A stretch of 64,000 bases of DNA from DASXMT01 sp963781305 (GTDB lineage Bacteria; Actinomycetota; Acidimicrobiia; Acidimicrobiales; RAAP-2), in the NCBI GenBank assembly GCA_963781305.1, contig CAWAFL010000001.1:186001-250000 (forward strand), given 5' to 3'. Made by a program: the position numbers and the translations under genes. Of this stretch, positions 49,569-57,667 are shown piece after piece (position 1 is the first letter of the stretch; every line of letters starts with the position of its first letter). The notes below the pieces were generated by a model. That model did no database searches, was not told where the DNA came from, and saw only the letters and a program-made list of their open reading frames with translations.

Positions 49569-50342
49569 ATGAGCAAGGACGAAGAGTCGGACTTCGACCC
49601 GGACGACTACCCGGACGACGACTACGAATACGACGAGTTCGACGAGGAGCCCCAGGCACCTACCCGCGTCTCGGGTGCCCTGGAGTGGATTCGGTCCAGC
49701 ACGCAGCGGCTTACGGGCCGGCCTCGTTCGACGGACGGCGGTCCCCTTTCTGATCGTGACGCCAAGCGCGCCATCTACATGCTGAACGACCGGGAGCGGC
49801 TGTTCTCGTTCGCCGCCGCTGTTGTCGCTGTGGGTTTCGGCATCGCCATCTACGTGTCAGAGACGAGCAACAAGAACTTCCGGTTGGCCAAGGGCGAGCT
49901 CACTCCTCAGACCATGCTGCTGGTCGGCCTGGTGGCTGGCGCCCTCCTCGTCATCGCCACCCTGGTCGGTCGGCGGGCGCTGGTCGGGTTCCTGGTCTTC
50001 TTCGCCGGCGCCGGCTTTTCCACCAACAGCTTCGTCTTGGCCCTACCCTTCTGGGCCCTCGCCTTCTGGCTGCTGTATCGGTCCAGCCGGATCCAGCGTC
50101 AGCGGACCCAGGAGCTCCGGGCCGAACGGGCGGCGAATCCACGCTCGGCCAAGACCAGGGGCGGGAGCGGCCGAGCGTCGGGCTCGAGCAAGGCTAAAGC
50201 GGGGAGCGGTACCGGACCCAAGCGCCCCGAGGCCAACAAGCGCTATACGCCGCCGCGTCCCCCGCCGAAGCCCAAACCGGCTCCTCCGGCCCGGCGACCC
50301 AAGAAGACGACGGCCAAGAAGACCACAACCAAGAACGACTGA
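49569..50342 (+). CDS. Membrane protein with acidic N-terminus and basic C-terminus, 257 aa
   Basis: ATG 49569 gives MSKDEESDFDPDDYPDDDYE, a long acidic run, then DAKRAIYMLNDRERLFSFAA, four hydrophobic segments (AAVVAVGFGIAIYVSETS, MLLVGLVAGALLVIATLVG, LVGFLVFFAGAGFSTNSFVL, ALPFWALAFWLLY), and a Lys/Arg/Pro-rich tail (RPKKTTAKKTTTKND). The family is a conserved actinobacterial membrane protein of unknown function. The frame further upstream is not coding-like. Confidence 0.75.
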   Translation: MSKDEESDFDPDDYPDDDYEYDEFDEEPQAPTRVSGALEWIRSSTQRLTGRPRSTDGGPLSDRDAKRAIYMLNDRERLFSFAAAVVAVGFGIAIYVSETSNKNFRLAKGELTPQTMLLVGLVAGALLVIATLVGRRALVGFLVFFAGAGFSTNSFVLALPFWALAFWLLYRSSRIQRQRTQELRAERAANPRSAKTRGGSGRASGSSKAKAGSGTGPKRPEANKRYTPPRPPPKPKPAPPARRPKKTTAKKTTTKND

Positions 50343-50430
50343 GGCCGCATTGTCCGGTCCGCACTGTCCGGTCCGCATTGTCCGGAACGGGGCCGTACCA
50401 GAACGACTGAGGCCGCACTGTCCGGTTCAG
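50331..50430. repeat. Short tandem repeats after the membrane-protein gene
   Basis: gaacgactgaggccgcattg plus tccgg occurs twice, and the word gtccggtccgca/ct three times in between. The gap to the TetR gene contains nothing else. Confidence 0.75.
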
Positions 50431-50501
50431 GCTGCGGGCTGTTTGGCACTGGCAGCGGGCGGTTCAGGAAGGGCCCTGTTCAGCAGTAGGCCAGCGGCAA
50501 C

Positions 50502-51230
50502 TCAGGCCGTGTCGGTGACCAGGGCCGACCGGAGGAACTCGAGGATTTCGGTGCGCCGCTTGACCAGGGATCGGGCCGTCGGCTCCTCGCCCATGGCTCG
50601 GAGCACGTCGACCTCGGTGATCATGCCGATCACCGATGAATAGATGGCCAACAGGAGCAACCTCGGCTCGTGGCGCCGCATGTGCCCGGCATCCATCTCC
50701 GATCCCAAGAAGATCGCCGCCCGCTCCACCAACGGCTCGAGGGCACCGATGAACCTGGTCGCCGCCGGAGCTCCCAGCCGACCCATCTCCCGCACCAGCC
50801 CCAACAGCTCCGGGCGCCGGACGGCCAGGCGGAACACCGAGCGGACCACCGCCTCCACCCTCCCCCAACCGGTCCCGGCCGAGGCCAGCGAGGCCTCGAG
50901 CGCCTCCGAGAGCTCGGCCGCGCTCCGGTCGATGACCGCCTCGAGCAACGCCTCTTTGGAGGGGTACCAATAGAGAATGGTCTGCTTGCGGACCTCGAGG
51001 CCTGCGGCCAGGGCATCGAGGGAGGTGGGCTCGTAACCACGATCGCCGAACGACACCAGGGCGGCGTCGAGAATCCGCTCGGACGTGCTGGGCGTCGTGG
51101 CCCCGGGGCGCTCCGGGACCGGGCGGGGGCCCCGCCGGCGTCTGCTGTCCGACGCGGCCGTGGTGCCCGTGGAGCCCATGGACCCCTCGGGGGATGCCGC
51201 TCTCGTCTGTGGAGTCCTCGACTCGGTCAC
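50502..51230 (-). CDS. TetR-family regulator, 242 aa
   Basis: The DNA-binding domain is TSERILDAALVSFGDRGYEP, TSLDALAAGLEVRKQTILYW and YPSKEALLEAVIDRSAAEL. The remainder is a TetR ligand-binding helical domain. The N-terminal 48 residues are low complexity, and an inner start (MGSTGTTAA at 51179) is possible. Its promoter region contains a perfect palindrome and directs the divergent four-gene lipid operon, so it is the probable repressor of that operon, responding to an acyl or alcohol ligand. Confidence 0.85.
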   Translation of the reverse strand: MTESRTPQTRAASPEGSMGSTGTTAASDSRRRRGPRPVPERPGATTPSTSERILDAALVSFGDRGYEPTSLDALAAGLEVRKQTILYWYPSKEALLEAVIDRSAAELSEALEASLASAGTGWGRVEAVVRSVFRLAVRRPELLGLVREMGRLGAPAATRFIGALEPLVERAAIFLGSEMDAGHMRRHEPRLLLLAIYSSVIGMITEVDVLRAMGEEPTARSLVKRRTEILEFLRSALVTDTA

Positions 51231-51231
51231 T

Positions 51232-51243
51232 TACCATATGGTA
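51232..51243. promoter_or_regulatory. TetR operator: 12-bp perfect palindrome taccatatggta
   Basis: It lies between the TetR start (51230, minus) and the reductase-operon start (51254, plus), only 1 and 10 bp from them. Binding would block both. The tiny gap leaves no room for ribosome sites, so at least one transcript is probably leaderless, or the true starts are further in. Confidence 0.7.
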
Positions 51244-51253
51244 GACAGATCCG

Positions 51254-53716
51254 GTGACCCGCGTCCGTGACGCCCTCGCCGGCAAGCGATTCTTTGTCAC
51301 CGGTGCCACCGGTTTCCTGGGAACGGCCCTGGTCGAACGGCTGCTGCGCACCATTCCCGACAGCCAGGTCGTGCTTCTGATCCGTCCCGGTCGGCGCTCG
51401 AGCGCAATGCAGCGGGCCAGCCGCGAGATCCTGAAGAACGACTGCTTCGACCGCCTTCGGGAACTGCACGGCGACCGGTTCGCCGATGAGGTGGCGTCTC
51501 GGGTGACCGCGGTGGCCGGCGATGTGGGGACCGACGGCCTGGGGCTGGACGACGACGCCCGCCAGGTGCTGTCCATCTGCGACATCGTCATCCACTCGGC
51601 GGCCACGGTGAGCTTCGACTCGCCCCTCGACTCGGCCGTGGAGGTGAACCTGCTGGGGCCGTCGCGAGTGGCGGCCGCCGTGGTCCAGGCCCGAGCCGAC
51701 GCCGCCGAAGACGGGCGGGTGGGACCAGCTCACTTCATCCCTGTCTCCACCGCCTACGTGGCCGGAACCCATCAGGGCGAGGCCCCCGAGCAACTCCTCG
51801 AGGACAACCCCTACAGCCTGGACGTGGACTGGCGGGGTGAGGTCACCGCCGCCCGGCGACTGCGCAGCGATGCCGATGCCGAGTCCCGTCAGCCGAAACG
51901 GCTGGCCTCCTTCGCCAAGGCGGCCCGCGGCGAACTGGGGGGCGCAGGCATTCATCTGCTGGCCGAGCGGGCGGAGCGCCTCCGGGAGGACTGGGTGCGA
52001 AAGCAACTGGTCGACGCCGGGAAGGCTCGAGCGGCGGCATTGGGCTGGCCTGACGCCTACGCCTACACGAAGTCACTGGGCGAGCGGGCGCTGACCGCCC
52101 AATATGCCGGCGTCCTCCCCTACACCATCGTCCGACCGTCGATCATCGAGTCGGCCCTGGCCGAGCCGGTCCCCGGCTGGATCCGGGGCTTTCGCATGGC
52201 CGAGCCGATCATCGTGTCCTACGCCCGGGGCTTGCTCAAGGAGTTCCCGGGTGTGCCCGAAGGGGTCATCGACGTCATCCCGGTGGATCTGGTGGTGGCG
52301 ACCATCATCGCCGTTGCCGCCGACGGACCCAGTGACGACGGCCCCTCGGTCTACCACGCGGCCTCGGGCGTCCGGAATCCCTTCCGCTACGGCCGCCTGG
52401 TCGAGCTGGTCCAATCGTGGTTCACCGACCATCCCGTCTACGACTCCGACGGCCAGCCCATCGTGGTGCCCGCATGGTCGTTCCCCGGTCGAGGGCGGGT
52501 GCAACGGCAGCTGCAGCGGGCTGGGAAGGCGATGGAGGCGGCCGAGCGCATCGTGGGAACGCTGCCGGTACGCGGGCGCCAGGCCGCATGGATGGCGGCG
52601 TTGGAGGAGAAGCACCTCCTGGCCGACCGGGCGCTCGGCTACGTGGAGCTCTACGGCGCTTACGCCGAGACCGAGGCGCGCTATCGCGTCGACCGCCTGC
52701 TCGAGCTGTGGGATCGGATCGACCCCGACGAGCGGGCGCTGTTCTGTTTCGATCCGGGCGAGATCGATTGGGATCGGTACGTCCACGACATCCATCTCCC
52801 GTCGGTGGTCGAGCACGCCCGGGTGCGCACGACGCCGGAAAAGTCGACCCAACCGGCCCGCGGTGACCGGCTGAGGAAGGCCATCCTCTCCCCCGACCGG
52901 CACCTGGCCGCCTTCGACCTGGAGAACACCCTCATCGCCTCCAACGTGGTCGACTCCTACGCCTGGTTGGCCTCACGGCATCTGCCCGCCGCCCAACGGG
53001 TCACCTTCGTGGCCGAACTGGTGCAGGGGGCTCCCGGCCTCCTCGCCCTGGACCGCCGGGATCGAGGCGACTTCCTCCGGTCCTTCTACCGCCGCTACGA
53101 GGGTGCGCCGGTCGAGAGGCTGCGCGCCGACGCCTGGGACCTCTTCCACGACCTCCTGCTGGCCAAATCCTTTCCGGCCGGCTTTGCCCGCCTGCGCCAG
53201 CACCGTGCCCTCGGCCACCGCACCATCTTGATCACCGGCGCCCTGGACCTCATCGTGGAGCCCCTGCGGCCCCTCTTCGACGAGATCATCTGCGCCCACC
53301 TGAGCGAGCAGGACGGCCGGTTCACCGGGCGGATGGAGGACCTCCCCCCCATCGGCGAGGCCCGAGCCCTGGTGCTCGCCGAGTACGCCCAGGCGGAGGG
53401 GCTCCGGCTGGAGGAGTCAATCGCCTACGCCGACTCGGCCAGCGACCTTCCCATGCTCGACGTGGTGGGCTTCCCTGTCGCCGTCAACCCCGAGGCCAAA
53501 CTGGCCGCCATCGCCCGTCGCCGCGGTTGGCACGTCGAGCACTGGTCCAAGAGCCGCGGCGGCGCCCGTCCATTGCTCCCACTGGGCCCGCTCGATACGC
53601 CGCGATCGCTCCGCCGGGGAAGCCGGGTCAGCCAGGCGGCCCTCACCGGTGCGCGCCGTCGGGCTCTCGGTCCGGTCGATCTGACCCCGGGTTCGACCGA
53701 GGGACATTCCCGGTGA
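51254..53716 (+). CDS. Fatty acyl-CoA reductase-HAD fusion protein, 820 aa
   Basis: Residues 1-500 are an extended-SDR acyl-CoA reductase: cofactor motif FVTGATGFLGTALVERLL at 15-30, VIHSAATVSF, SAYVAGTHQG-type TAYVAGTHQG, and the active-site AYAYTKSLGE with Tyr269 and Lys273, then TIVRPSIIESALAEPVPGWI and SVYHAASGVRNPFRYG (FAR_C). Residues 550-760 form a HAD-IB phosphatase-like domain (FDLENTLIASNVVDSYAWLA near 553, TILITGALDLIVEPL, YADSASDLPMLDVVGFPVAV). In the first HAD motif Glu replaces the second Asp. It probably makes long-chain aldehyde or alcohol from acyl-CoA. The GTG start lies 10 bp from the operator. Confidence 0.88.
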   Translation: MTRVRDALAGKRFFVTGATGFLGTALVERLLRTIPDSQVVLLIRPGRRSSAMQRASREILKNDCFDRLRELHGDRFADEVASRVTAVAGDVGTDGLGLDDDARQVLSICDIVIHSAATVSFDSPLDSAVEVNLLGPSRVAAAVVQARADAAEDGRVGPAHFIPVSTAYVAGTHQGEAPEQLLEDNPYSLDVDWRGEVTAARRLRSDADAESRQPKRLASFAKAARGELGGAGIHLLAERAERLREDWVRKQLVDAGKARAAALGWPDAYAYTKSLGERALTAQYAGVLPYTIVRPSIIESALAEPVPGWIRGFRMAEPIIVSYARGLLKEFPGVPEGVIDVIPVDLVVATIIAVAADGPSDDGPSVYHAASGVRNPFRYGRLVELVQSWFTDHPVYDSDGQPIVVPAWSFPGRGRVQRQLQRAGKAMEAAERIVGTLPVRGRQAAWMAALEEKHLLADRALGYVELYGAYAETEARYRVDRLLELWDRIDPDERALFCFDPGEIDWDRYVHDIHLPSVVEHARVRTTPEKSTQPARGDRLRKAILSPDRHLAAFDLENTLIASNVVDSYAWLASRHLPAAQRVTFVAELVQGAPGLLALDRRDRGDFLRSFYRRYEGAPVERLRADAWDLFHDLLLAKSFPAGFARLRQHRALGHRTILITGALDLIVEPLRPLFDEIICAHLSEQDGRFTGRMEDLPPIGEARALVLAEYAQAEGLRLEESIAYADSASDLPMLDVVGFPVAVNPEAKLAAIARRRGWHVEHWSKSRGGARPLLPLGPLDTPRSLRRGSRVSQAALTGARRRALGPVDLTPGSTEGHSR

Positions 53717-54987
53717 AGGCGCTGGTCTTCGAGCGCAACCTCCCTCGCTTCGCCGCGTCGCGGGTCGCGTCGGTATTCGGCTCCGGCCGAGGGGCGGCCA
53801 TCGGCCCGCTGCAGCTCCTCGACGTGGATCCCCCCGAGCTCCCTGGCGAGGGGTGGTACCGACTTCGTCCCGTGCTGTCCGGGATCTGCGGTTCCGATCT
53901 CGCCACCCTGGACGGCCGGAGCTCCCGCTATTTCGAGGACATCGTCAGCTTCCCGTTCGTACCCGGACACGAGGTGGTCGGGATCCTGGAGGACGGTGGC
54001 GTCGACCACACCGGGGCCATCCTCCCGGTCGGCACCCGGGTGGTGATCGAGCCGGTACTGGGTTGCGCTCCCCGGAATATCGAACCCCATTGCCCGGCTT
54101 GCGCCGCCGGACACACCGGCCTGTGCGGGAACCTGGCCCTCGGCGATCTCTCCCCCGGCCTCCAGACCGGCTTCTGTGCCGACACCGGCGGGGGCTGGTC
54201 GACCGCAGGCCTCGTGGCCCACGCCGGACAGCTCTATACCGTGCCGGACTCGTTCACCGACGAAGACGCCGTTCTGATCGAGCCCACCGCCTGCGCCGTG
54301 CACGCCGCCCTGGGCGGCTCGATCACCCCCGGGGATACCGTGGCCGTGCTCGGGGCGGGCACGTTGGGGTTGGCCACCGTGGCTGCGCTGCACCAGGTGG
54401 TACGCCCGACAACCCCGTGCACCATCCTCGTCGGGGCCAAGTACTCCCACCAGCGCAGCGTGGCCGAGAAGCTGGGGGCCGACACGGTGGTCCCTCCCGA
54501 CCAGCTCCCCCGGGCCGTGCGCCGGGCGTCCGGGTCGCTGGTCCTCGGAGGGCGATTGACCGGCGGCGCCGATGTGGTCTTCGACTGCGTCGGATCGGCC
54601 GAGTCGCTGACCCAATCCATGGCCATGGTCAGGCCACGGGGCCGGGTCGTGCTGGTCGGGATGCCCGGCAAGCTGCACGTCGACCTGGCGCCCCTCTGGC
54701 ACCGGGAGATCCAGCTGGTCGGTGCCTACGCCTATGGGGTCGAGAGCATGAGCTCAGCCGCCGCCGACAGGGACACCGCCCCGGACCAGGACGCCACCAC
54801 CCCTCCTCGCCGCACCTTCGCCGTGGCCATGGACGTCGTCGGCGCGGCCGGGCTCGGTTCCCTCGTTTCTGCCTCGTATCCACTCGACCGCTACGAGGAG
54901 GCGGTGGCCCACGCCGGCGCCGCCGGTCGTCGCGGCGCGGTCAAAGTGGCCTTCGACCTTCGCAATCGGAAAGGACGCTCGCAATGA
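53713..54987 (+). CDS. Zinc-dependent medium-chain alcohol dehydrogenase, 424 aa
   Basis: GTG 53713 overlaps the previous stop (GTGA). The protein has SGICGSDLATLDGRSS with the first zinc Cys near 59, PFVPGHEVVGIL near 83, a Cys-rich lobe (CAPRNIEPHCPACAAGHTGL, CGNL), and the NAD-binding core VAVLGAGTLGLATVAALHQV with DVVFDCVGSAESLTQSMAMV. It is longer than most MDR enzymes because of insertions. Between FAR and the LarA-like gene it most likely interconverts a long-chain aldehyde and alcohol. Confidence 0.87.
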   Translation: MKALVFERNLPRFAASRVASVFGSGRGAAIGPLQLLDVDPPELPGEGWYRLRPVLSGICGSDLATLDGRSSRYFEDIVSFPFVPGHEVVGILEDGGVDHTGAILPVGTRVVIEPVLGCAPRNIEPHCPACAAGHTGLCGNLALGDLSPGLQTGFCADTGGGWSTAGLVAHAGQLYTVPDSFTDEDAVLIEPTACAVHAALGGSITPGDTVAVLGAGTLGLATVAALHQVVRPTTPCTILVGAKYSHQRSVAEKLGADTVVPPDQLPRAVRRASGSLVLGGRLTGGADVVFDCVGSAESLTQSMAMVRPRGRVVLVGMPGKLHVDLAPLWHREIQLVGAYAYGVESMSSAAADRDTAPDQDATTPPRRTFAVAMDVVGAAGLGSLVSASYPLDRYEEAVAHAGAAGRRGAVKVAFDLRNRKGRSQ

Positions 54988-56573
54988 GCCCCAGGCCAGG
55001 CTTCGTGCTCGACGTCGATCGGTCCACCCCGCCCACCCTCTTTTGGCACGGCGAGCGGTTCCGCTTGGAGCGCCTGCCCGAGGGCAGCCGGGTGATCTAC
55101 GCGCCCGAACCCCTCGACCCGTTGACCGATCCCTCCCTTGCCATCCGCCATGCGCTGCTCAACCCCCTGGGCGATCGGGACCCGCTGCCCGCCCTGCTGT
55201 TTCCGGGCATGCGGTTGACCATCGCCTTCGACGACATCTCGCTGCCGCTCCCGCCCATGGAGCGCCCCGACAACCGGCAGCTGGTGATCGAGCAGGTCCT
55301 CGATCTGGCCGCCGAGGCCGGAGTGGACGATGTCGAGCTCATCGTGGCCCTGGCCCTCCACCGCCGCATGACCGAGGCCGAGCTGCGCCATGCCCTGGGC
55401 GACCGGATCTATGACGCCTTCGCTCCCAACGGGCTCCTGACCCAGCACGACGCCGAGGATCCGTCGGCCCTGGTCCATCTGGGCCTGACCGATCAGGGGG
55501 AGGACGTCGAGATCAACAGGCGGGCAGCCGAGAGCGACCTCCTCGTCTACGTGAACATCAACCTGGTGGCCATGGACGGCGGCCATAAGAGCGTGGCCAC
55601 CGGGCTGGCCAGCTACAAGAGCCTGCGCCACCATCACAACCCGCAGACCATGCAGCACAGCCGGTCGTTCATGGACCAGCACCGCTCGGAGCTCCACTCC
55701 TCCAACTGGCGCATGGGCAAGCTCATCGCCGACAGCGGCGTCACCATCTTCCAGATCGAGACCACGCTGAACACCAACACCTTCCCCTCCCAGTTCGGCT
55801 TCCTGCAAAAGCGCGAATGGGAATGGAACGCCCGGGACCGGATCGGGTACGTGGCCGCGTCCAAGGCCCTCGATCGCACGCCGGCCAAGGTGTCCCGCCA
55901 GATCTTCCACTCGATCAAGGCCCCCCATCGCATGACGTCGGTGCAGGCAGGCGAGGTGGAGGCCGTCCACGCCGTCGCCACCGAGAACGTGTGGAAGCAA
56001 CAGGGTGTCGCGGTGGAGGGGCAGACGGACATCTTGACCATGGGGCTCCCCTACATCAGCCCGTACAACGTCAACTCGGTCCTCAACCCCATCCTGGTGG
56101 CCTGCCTCGGGCTCGGCTACTTCTTCAACCTGTATCGCGGGAAGCCACTGGTGCGCGAGGGCGGCGTGGTGATCATGAGCCACCCCACGGCTTGGGAGTT
56201 CAACCCCGTTCACCACCCCAGCTACATCGACTTCTTCGAACAGGTGCTCAGCGAGACCACCGACCCCGTCGAGGTGGCCAAGGGATACGAGGAGAGCTTC
56301 GCCACCGACCCCTGGTACATCCATCTCTACCGGACCGGGCACGCCTACCACGGGGTGCACCCGTTCTACATGTGGTACTGGTGCGCCCACGCCCTGCAAC
56401 ACGTGGGCGCAGTGATCATCGTGGGCGGGGACCCCGCCGCCGTGCACCGCCTCGGGTTCCGCGTGGCTTCCACCCTGACCGATGCGCTCGAGATGGCCAA
56501 GGACGTGGTGGGCCCCTCGCCGACGCTGACCCATCTGCATGCGCCCCCCATCCTCATGGCCGACGTGCAGTGA
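54984..56573 (+). CDS. LarA-like DUF2088 (lactate racemase-domain) protein, 529 aa
   Basis: ATG 54984 overlaps the previous stop (ATGA). The LarA-type N-terminal domain is visible: RLTIAFDDISLPLPPMER, VELIVALALHRRMTEAELRH with the conserved His near 125, LVYVNINLVAMDGGHKSVAT with the GG(H/R)K Lys near 202, then LRHHHNP. The PHxFAG-type segment with LarA His174 is not conserved, so a nickel-pincer racemase site is incomplete. The C-terminal half (TSVQAGEVEAVH, PYNVNSVLNPILVACLGLGY, FYMWYWCAHALQHVGAVIIV) is long and family-specific. It is an uncharacterised enzyme of the operon. Confidence 0.8.
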   Translation: MSPRPGFVLDVDRSTPPTLFWHGERFRLERLPEGSRVIYAPEPLDPLTDPSLAIRHALLNPLGDRDPLPALLFPGMRLTIAFDDISLPLPPMERPDNRQLVIEQVLDLAAEAGVDDVELIVALALHRRMTEAELRHALGDRIYDAFAPNGLLTQHDAEDPSALVHLGLTDQGEDVEINRRAAESDLLVYVNINLVAMDGGHKSVATGLASYKSLRHHHNPQTMQHSRSFMDQHRSELHSSNWRMGKLIADSGVTIFQIETTLNTNTFPSQFGFLQKREWEWNARDRIGYVAASKALDRTPAKVSRQIFHSIKAPHRMTSVQAGEVEAVHAVATENVWKQQGVAVEGQTDILTMGLPYISPYNVNSVLNPILVACLGLGYFFNLYRGKPLVREGGVVIMSHPTAWEFNPVHHPSYIDFFEQVLSETTDPVEVAKGYEESFATDPWYIHLYRTGHAYHGVHPFYMWYWCAHALQHVGAVIIVGGDPAAVHRLGFRVASTLTDALEMAKDVVGPSPTLTHLHAPPILMADVQ

Positions 56574-57616
56574 GCCCGTCGAGCACGTCGAGATCGTCGA
56601 GCTCGTCGTTGCGTCCGCGGCGCGCCGTCCAGGCCGACGCCGCCCTGGGCACCGGCCTGCGGGGCATGGCCGGACGGACGGTGCAGCGCTTCGCCCCCTC
56701 GGGCATCGCATCCCGGGCCGGACGGGCCCGGTTCCCGCTGGCCCCGCCCAGCTGGCCCGAGAGCATCCCTCGTCCCGCCCCCAGACACCACCTCGGGGCC
56801 GACTACGACACCGCCTGGTCCCGGAAGTACCCGGTCCGACTGGCCCGAGCCATGCTCCTCGACAACGTCACCCGCCCTCTGACCAAGGTGATCGCCTCGC
56901 CGGACATCCGCGGGGCCGAGTACCTCAATGATGTCGAATCCCCGGTCATCTTCGCCGCCAACCACGCCAGTCACGTCGACACCGCCCTGCTGCTGTCGTC
57001 GCTCCCCGTCCGGTTCCGCCACCGCACGGTGGTGGCGGCAGCAGCCGATTACTTCTTCGACCGCCGCTGGAAGGCCGACCTGTGGGCCTTCTCGCTGGCC
57101 GCCATCCCCATCGAGCGGGCCAAGGTGAACAGGCGCTCCGCCGCCCTGGCCGCCGAGCTCCTGGCCGACGACTGGAACCTGGTGATCTTCCCCGAGGGCG
57201 GACGCTCACCGGACGGGTGGGGGCAGACGTTCCGGGGCGGTGCCGCATACCTGGCCGCCCGCACCGGCCGGCCGGTGGTCCCCGTCCATCTGGAGGGCAC
57301 CCGGCACATCCTGCCCAAGGGCGGGGGCGGACTGCGCCGCACCCCGACGACCGTGCTGTTCGGATCGCTGCTGCAACCCGACGAGGGCGAGGACGCCCGC
57401 AAGTTCGGCACCCGGATCGAGGCCGCGGTGGCGGCGCTGGCCGACGAGGTGTCGAGCGACTGGTGGACGGCCAGGAAGCAGGCAGCCGCCGGCACCACGC
57501 CGGCCCTGCAAGGACCGTCGGTCGCCCCGTGGCGTCGCTCGTGGGCCCTTCCCCCGCGGGAGGGCGCGTTCAGCACAGGTCCTGATGACAGCGAGTGGCC
57601 CCTCCACACCCGGTAA
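56570..57616 (+). CDS. PlsC-like 1-acyl-glycerol-phosphate acyltransferase family protein, 348 aa
   Basis: GTG 56570 overlaps the previous stop (GTGA). After a disordered Ser/Arg-rich start the protein shows the acyltransferase motifs VIFAANHASHVDTALLLSSL (N-H-x4-D) near 131 and LVIFPEGGRSPDGWGQTFRG near 207, then GRPVVPVHLEGTRHIL. The family esterifies glycerol-phosphate lipids at the membrane. Overlaps at all four gene borders indicate one operon in which reduced chains are placed into a lipid. Confidence 0.88.
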   Translation: MSPSSTSRSSSSSLRPRRAVQADAALGTGLRGMAGRTVQRFAPSGIASRAGRARFPLAPPSWPESIPRPAPRHHLGADYDTAWSRKYPVRLARAMLLDNVTRPLTKVIASPDIRGAEYLNDVESPVIFAANHASHVDTALLLSSLPVRFRHRTVVAAAADYFFDRRWKADLWAFSLAAIPIERAKVNRRSAALAAELLADDWNLVIFPEGGRSPDGWGQTFRGGAAYLAARTGRPVVPVHLEGTRHILPKGGGGLRRTPTTVLFGSLLQPDEGEDARKFGTRIEAAVAALADEVSSDWWTARKQAAAGTTPALQGPSVAPWRRSWALPPREGAFSTGPDDSEWPLHTR

Positions 57617-57641
57617 ACGGGACCCGACCGGCCAGCGGCCA

Positions 57642-57660
57642 CGCCGGGATTGACCCGGCG
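57642..57660. terminator. Bidirectional terminator-like hairpin cgccggg-attga-cccggcg
   Basis: Seven-bp perfect arms with a five-base loop stand between the convergent ends of the PlsC-like gene and the gatD gene. No T-tract follows. Confidence 0.6.
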
Positions 57661-57667
57661 AACAGGA

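Noticed and set aside
54984..56573. Lactate racemase proper
   Set aside because: The His174-equivalent segment of LarA is missing and the length differs, so only LarA-like was given.
54891..56711. 606-codon minus-strand frame
   Set aside because: Antisense to the LarA-like gene; His/Gly/Val-rich shadow without any domain.
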